Origin: Caballeronia sp. GAFFF1
Lineage (GTDB): Bacteria; Pseudomonadota; Gammaproteobacteria; Burkholderiales; Burkholderiaceae
DNA: 64,000 nucleotides
Direction of reading: 5' to 3'
Assembly: GCF_023630705.1 (NCBI RefSeq)
Contig: NZ_JALQEM010000041.1
Span: 372,001 to 436,000 of the forward strand
This document shows, piece after piece, positions 60,743-64,000 of the stretch. Below the pieces are notes generated by a model. The model did not search any database. It saw only the letters and a list, made by a program, of their open reading frames with translations, and had not been told where the DNA came from. The translations under genes were made by a program, and so were the position numbers. How positions within the stretch are numbered: position 1 is the first letter of the stretch; every line of letters starts with the position of its first letter.

Positions 60743-62317
60743 TCAGGTGATCGCGCCGATTTGCCAGGGCACGAATTCGTTCTGGCCGTAGCCGTGATTC
60801 TCGCTGCGGGTGCGCTCGCCCGATGCCGTGTCGAGCATCAGCTTGAAGAGGGCTTCGCCCATTTCCTCGATGCTCTTCTCGCCGCTCAGGATCGGGCCGC
60901 AGTTCAGGTCCATGTCTTCCTGCTGGCGGTTCCAGAGCGCGTCGTTCGTCGCGATCTTGAGCGAAGGCGACGGCGCGCAGCCGTAGGCCGAGCCGCGTCC
61001 CGTCGTGAAGCAGATGAGGTTCGCGCCGCCTGCGACCTGCCCTGTCGCGGAGATCGGGTCGTAGCCGGGCGTGTCCATGAACACAAGGCCCTTTGCGTCG
61101 ACGCGTTGTGCGTATTCGTAGACTTCGACGAGATTCGTATTGCCCGCCTTCGCGATGCCGCCGAGCGACTTTTCGAGCACGGTCGTCAAGCCGCCGGCCT
61201 TGTTGCCCGCCGACGGATTGTTGTTCATCGCGGCGCGGTTGCGCGCGCAATAGTCTTCCCACCAGTGGATGCGCGCGACGAGCTGCTCGCCGACCTCGCG
61301 ATTGATCGCGCGGCGCGTGAGCAGATGCTCCGCGCCGTAGATCTCGGGCGTTTCGGAGAGAATCGCCGTGCCGCCGTGCGCCACGAGCAAGTCCACGGCT
61401 GCGCCGAGCGCGGGATTCGCGGAGATGCCCGAATAGCCATCCGAGCCGCCGCATTGCAGTCCGACGATCAGGTGCGATGCCGGCACCGGCTGGCGCTCCA
61501 CGCGGTTCGCGGAAGCCAGCATGCCCTTCACCACCTCGATGCCGTGCGCGACCGTCTTCGCGGTGCCGCCGGTTTCCTGAATACTGAACGTCTGCAGAAA
61601 CGGCGCTTCGCTGAGGCCCTGCGTCTCCAGAATGCGCGAAATCTGGTTGGTCTCGCAACCGAGCCCGATCACGAGGACGCCCGCGAAGTTCGCGTGCGTC
61701 GCATAGCCGCCGAGCGTTCGCTGGAGCATCGCGAGCCCTTCGCCTTCGGGGTCCACCGCGCAGCCCGCGCCGTGCGTCAACGCGACGACGCCGTCCACGT
61801 TCGGATACGCTGCGAGGCTCTCGGGGTTCGTGTCGCGGCGAAAGTGGTCGGCAATCGCGCGGGCGACGGTCGCCGAGCAGTTGACCGAGGTGAGAATGCC
61901 GATGTAATTGCGCGTCGCCACGCGCCCGTCCGGACGCACGATGCCGTCGAACGTGGCGGGCGTCTGCGCGTGCTGCGTGGCGCGGGCGCTTGCGCTGAAT
62001 GCGTAGTCGCGATCGAATTCGCCCATCGCGACGTTATGCGTGTGAACGTGTTCGCCCGGCGCAATGGCACGGCTCGCGAAGCCGATGATCTGGCCGTAGC
62101 GCCGCACCGCTTCGCCTTCATTGATGGCGCGCGTCGCGATCTTGTGGCCCGGCGGAATGAGTCCGGATACGGTGATGCCTTCGTCGGGGAGGCGCGCCCC
62201 GCCGACCAGTTGCTCTCGCGCGATGACTACGTCGTCGTCACGGTGCAGGCGAATAACGGGGGATCGCGGCCGGGCTTCGTCGAGCCGGCCAGTGATGTTC
62301 TGGCTTGCGTTCTGCAT
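60743..62317 (-). CDS. GarD/UxaA family sugar-acid dehydratase
   Basis: A 524-residue enzyme of the altronate/galactarate dehydratase family, the same size as E. coli GarD. An N-terminal SAF domain (about residues 20-100; DEGITVSGLIPPGHKIA, GEHVHTHNV) is joined to the catalytic UxaA domain, with GIVRPDGRVATRNYIGIL, VIGLGCETNQI, VGLQCGGSDGYSGISANPALG and DTPGYDPISATGQVAGGANLI. It dehydrates a sugar acid to a 2-keto-3-deoxy acid, usually with iron. First gene of the minus-strand operon, divergent from the LysR gene. The substrate may be an aldonate rather than galactarate, given the next enzyme. Confidence 0.9.
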   Translation of the reverse strand: MQNASQNITGRLDEARPRSPVIRLHRDDDVVIAREQLVGGARLPDEGITVSGLIPPGHKIATRAINEGEAVRRYGQIIGFASRAIAPGEHVHTHNVAMGEFDRDYAFSASARATQHAQTPATFDGIVRPDGRVATRNYIGILTSVNCSATVARAIADHFRRDTNPESLAAYPNVDGVVALTHGAGCAVDPEGEGLAMLQRTLGGYATHANFAGVLVIGLGCETNQISRILETQGLSEAPFLQTFSIQETGGTAKTVAHGIEVVKGMLASANRVERQPVPASHLIVGLQCGGSDGYSGISANPALGAAVDLLVAHGGTAILSETPEIYGAEHLLTRRAINREVGEQLVARIHWWEDYCARNRAAMNNNPSAGNKAGGLTTVLEKSLGGIAKAGNTNLVEVYEYAQRVDAKGLVFMDTPGYDPISATGQVAGGANLICFTTGRGSAYGCAPSPSLKIATNDALWNRQQEDMDLNCGPILSGEKSIEEMGEALFKLMLDTASGERTRSENHGYGQNEFVPWQIGAIT

Positions 62318-62323
62318 GATGTG

Positions 62324-62338
62324 AACCCGTTACGGGTT
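62324..62338. promoter_or_regulatory. Palindrome AACCCGTTACGGGTT before the dehydratase start
   Basis: A perfect 15-bp palindrome (7-bp arms around one base) six bases upstream of the dehydratase ATG, within the 128-bp gap shared with the divergent LysR gene. It is a candidate operator for the LysR protein or for another repressor; it also overlaps the ribosome-binding region. Confidence 0.45.
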
Positions 62339-62445
62339 TCTCGAGTGTCGTCTCCGAGACCGACTATACGGTTGCCGGACGCGGCATGTATATTGAATTG
62401 TTTCCATCCCCCGATCACTTCTCCTACTTGCCCCGCGACTCGCCG

Positions 62446-63456
62446 ATGAACACGGTCCAGATGCTGCTGTCGAGACTCAGAATGAAACAGCTTCAATTGC
62501 TGATTGCGCTCGACGAACACAAGTCGCTGCACAAGGCCGCGGCGGTGCTGGCCGTCACGCAGTCGGCCGCGAGCAAGGCGTTGCACGAACTGGAGGCGCT
62601 ATTCGACACGCCCCTCTTCGAGCGCTCGGCGAGCGGCATGCTGCCGAATCAGTACGGGCATCGCGTGATTCAATACGCGCGGCTGCTGACCACGGATTTG
62701 ACGCTTCTGTGTGAGGACATTGCGGAGATTCAGTCGGGGCGCGGCGGACGTCTTGCCATCGGCGCGATCATGGGCGCGATTCCGGCTGTCGTCGTGCCCG
62801 CGCTCGATGCCTTGCACGCGGACCAGCCGCATGTGTCCGTGGAAATCGTCGAGGACACGAGCGCGCGCATGCTGCTGCAACTCGACGAAGGCGTTCTCGA
62901 CCTCGTGATCGGCAGATCGGCGGTCAGTGAACAGCCTTCGAAATATCGCTACTGGAAGCTCGCGGACGAGCCGCTCTCGGTGGTGGTCGGCTACCGGCAC
63001 GCGACGAAGTCGCGCAGCCACATGGAGATGCGCGATCTCGCGCATTGCCGCTGGGTCACGTACCCGAGCCAGATGCCATTGCGGGAACTGCTGGAACGCG
63101 AGATGGACCTCGCGGGCGTGGCCATGCCCGCCAACACCATCTCGACGGCATCCACGTTCGTCACGGTCGCGCTGCTCAACCAGAGCAAGGACCTCGTGTC
63201 CGTGCTGCCCACCGATATCGCCAACTTCTTCGCGCAGCACAAGATGCTGCGCATTCTTCCGGTGACGTTGCGCTCGCCTTCGCAGACGTATGGCATCGTG
63301 ACGCGCAAGACCGGCGTGCTCTCCCCGATGGCGGAACGGTTCATCGCGCTGCTGACTAGCCGAACGCGCGTTTCGAACGCCTCATACGACGGCGGGACCG
63401 GGGTTTGCTCGGCTCGTTCGGGCCACTGTAGAGAAGCCGAGGAGCCCCCGCCGTGA
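62446..63456 (+). CDS. LysR family regulator of the sugar-acid operon
   Basis: A 336-residue LysR protein of the GbpR-like branch. The DNA-binding region is unusually charged (MKQLQLLIALDEHKSLHKAAAVLAVTQSAASKALHELE), as is typical of sugar-responsive members, and is followed by an effector domain. The C-terminus has an extra 25 residues (VSNASYDGGTGVCSAR...) that look like read-through into non-conserved sequence. ATG 62446. Divergent from the GarD-like gene and likely its activator. Its stop overlaps the following GNAT gene. Confidence 0.9.
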   Translation: MNTVQMLLSRLRMKQLQLLIALDEHKSLHKAAAVLAVTQSAASKALHELEALFDTPLFERSASGMLPNQYGHRVIQYARLLTTDLTLLCEDIAEIQSGRGGRLAIGAIMGAIPAVVVPALDALHADQPHVSVEIVEDTSARMLLQLDEGVLDLVIGRSAVSEQPSKYRYWKLADEPLSVVVGYRHATKSRSHMEMRDLAHCRWVTYPSQMPLRELLEREMDLAGVAMPANTISTASTFVTVALLNQSKDLVSVLPTDIANFFAQHKMLRILPVTLRSPSQTYGIVTRKTGVLSPMAERFIALLTSRTRVSNASYDGGTGVCSARSGHCREAEEPPP

Positions 63457-63935
63457 CGCCCTTTGAGACAGCCATTCTTGTCCGACGCGAAGACCCGTGG
63501 TCGCTGGAAGCGCAGGCCCTGCTCGACGAACTGAGCGCCATGCTCGCCGTGTTCTCCGGCGACAGCGGGCAGAGCCGCTTTTCTCCGGAGGATGCGTGTT
63601 CGGCGCGCGGTGCATTCGTCGTCGCACGGACAACGCAGGGCCTCGCCCTCGGATGCGGCGCGTTCCAGCGCTTCGATTACGGGGTGGCCGAACTCAAGCG
63701 GATTTACAGCCGGCCGAATACGTGCGGCGTGGGCAAAGCGATTTTGTCGCAGCTCGAAGCGGATGCGGCCGCGGTCGGCTATCACACGCTGCTGCTCGAA
63801 ACGCGCTCATTCAACCGGCGCGCCATTGCCTTCTATCAACGTAACGGCTTCACGCCGACGGGCCGCTACGGCATCTACGTTCATCAGCCCGACGCCTGCT
63901 GCTTCAAGAAAACCATCGGCGTCAAGGCTGATTAG
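63453..63935 (+). CDS. GNAT family N-acetyltransferase
   Basis: A 160-residue GNAT acetyltransferase. The acetyl-CoA loop is SRPNTCGVGKAILSQLE (R/Q-x-x-G-x-G/A pattern), preceded by GVAELKRIY and followed by LLLETRSFNRRAIAFYQRNGF, the usual C-terminal motif B. GTG 63453 overlaps the LysR stop (GTGA), with GAGGAGCCCC upstream, so the two genes are translationally coupled. Substrate unknown. Confidence 0.88.
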   Translation: MTPFETAILVRREDPWSLEAQALLDELSAMLAVFSGDSGQSRFSPEDACSARGAFVVARTTQGLALGCGAFQRFDYGVAELKRIYSRPNTCGVGKAILSQLEADAAAVGYHTLLLETRSFNRRAIAFYQRNGFTPTGRYGIYVHQPDACCFKKTIGVKAD

Positions 63936-63956
63936 TGCGCTACCTACGCGCCTCGC

Positions 63957-64000
63957 TTAGACGAGATTGATTTCGACTTCGATGTTGCCGCGCGTCGCTT
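63957..64000 (-). CDS. ohr: 3' end of a probable organic hydroperoxide resistance gene
   Basis: Only the last 13 codons are in the window (minus strand, stop at 63957-63959), reading ATRGNIEVEINLV. This matches the well-known C-terminal end of Ohr/OsmC peroxidases (SNATRGNI...). Too short for certainty. Confidence 0.5.
   Translation of the reverse strand, partial: ATRGNIEVEINLV

Overview
The window looks like a piece of a Burkholderiaceae genome (Burkholderia / Paraburkholderia / Caballeronia type), probably a secondary chromosome or chromid. I infer this from the high GC, codon use, H-NS proteins with YRDP...TWSGRGRAPxW DNA-binding domains, a YbdK-type ligase, the hpnIJKL hopanoid genes and the many LysR-controlled catabolic operons. 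I found no rRNA, tRNA, CRISPR array, insertion sequence or replication origin. Genus and replicon are inference.

Layout. 1-7.2 kb: a small-molecule catabolic operon (amidohydrolase, alpha/beta hydrolase, fumarylacetoacetase-family hydrolase; minus strand) diverges from its FadR/GntR-type regulator, followed by a sugar-type ABC importer. 7.3-22.2 kb: mixed housekeeping and accessory genes: a tannase-family lipoprotein, an H-NS protein with two DNA-binding domains, an SDR/LysR pair, a PEP-mutase-family enzyme with a RidA protein, YbdK ligase, an orphan SLATT membrane protein, an AcpA-type phosphoesterase with a di-haem peroxidase, a MASE2-GGDEF cyclase and an orphan ModA-like protein. 22.25-22.62 kb: a 135-bp tandem repeat. 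22.6-29.8 kb: two oxidoreductases with a LysR gene, a PslG-like glycosidase lipoprotein behind a PurR/LacI-type palindrome, catalase and a GlpM-family protein. 29.9-31.1 kb: a low-GC candidate toxin/immunity pair. 31.2-32.4 kb: a second diguanylate cyclase.

32.5-49.0 kb is the largest functional unit: what appears to be a complete furfural / 5-hydroxymethylfurfural (HMF) degradation island. On the minus strand, in order, lie a UbiD/UbiX pair (HmfF, HmfG), a molybdenum hydroxylase of three subunits (HmfA, B, C), an acyl-CoA synthetase (HmfD), an enoyl-CoA-hydratase-family hydrolase (HmfE), a GMC oxidase (HmfH), an MFS transporter and a fatty-acid-hydroxylase-like protein. Two paralogous LysR regulators flank it, and an aldehyde dehydrogenase follows one of them. 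Expected chemistry: HmfH and the aldehyde dehydrogenase oxidise HMF/furfural to furan(di)carboxylate; HmfF/G decarboxylate furandicarboxylate to 2-furoate; HmfD, HmfABC and HmfE take 2-furoate through furoyl-CoA to 2-oxoglutarate.

49.0-54.4 kb: a COG4705-type membrane protein, then hpnI-J-K-L for tailoring the hopanoid side chain. 54.7-56.2 kb: a glycine-rich secreted protein and a GAF protein with a degenerate GGDEF domain. 56.2-63.9 kb: a sugar-acid catabolic operon (GarD/UxaA-family dehydratase, 2-keto-3-deoxy-sugar-acid dehydratase, MFS transporter, FMN hydroxyacid oxidase, 3-hydroxyisobutyrate-dehydrogenase-like enzyme) diverging from a LysR regulator that overlaps a GNAT gene. The window ends in the 3' tip of a probable ohr gene.
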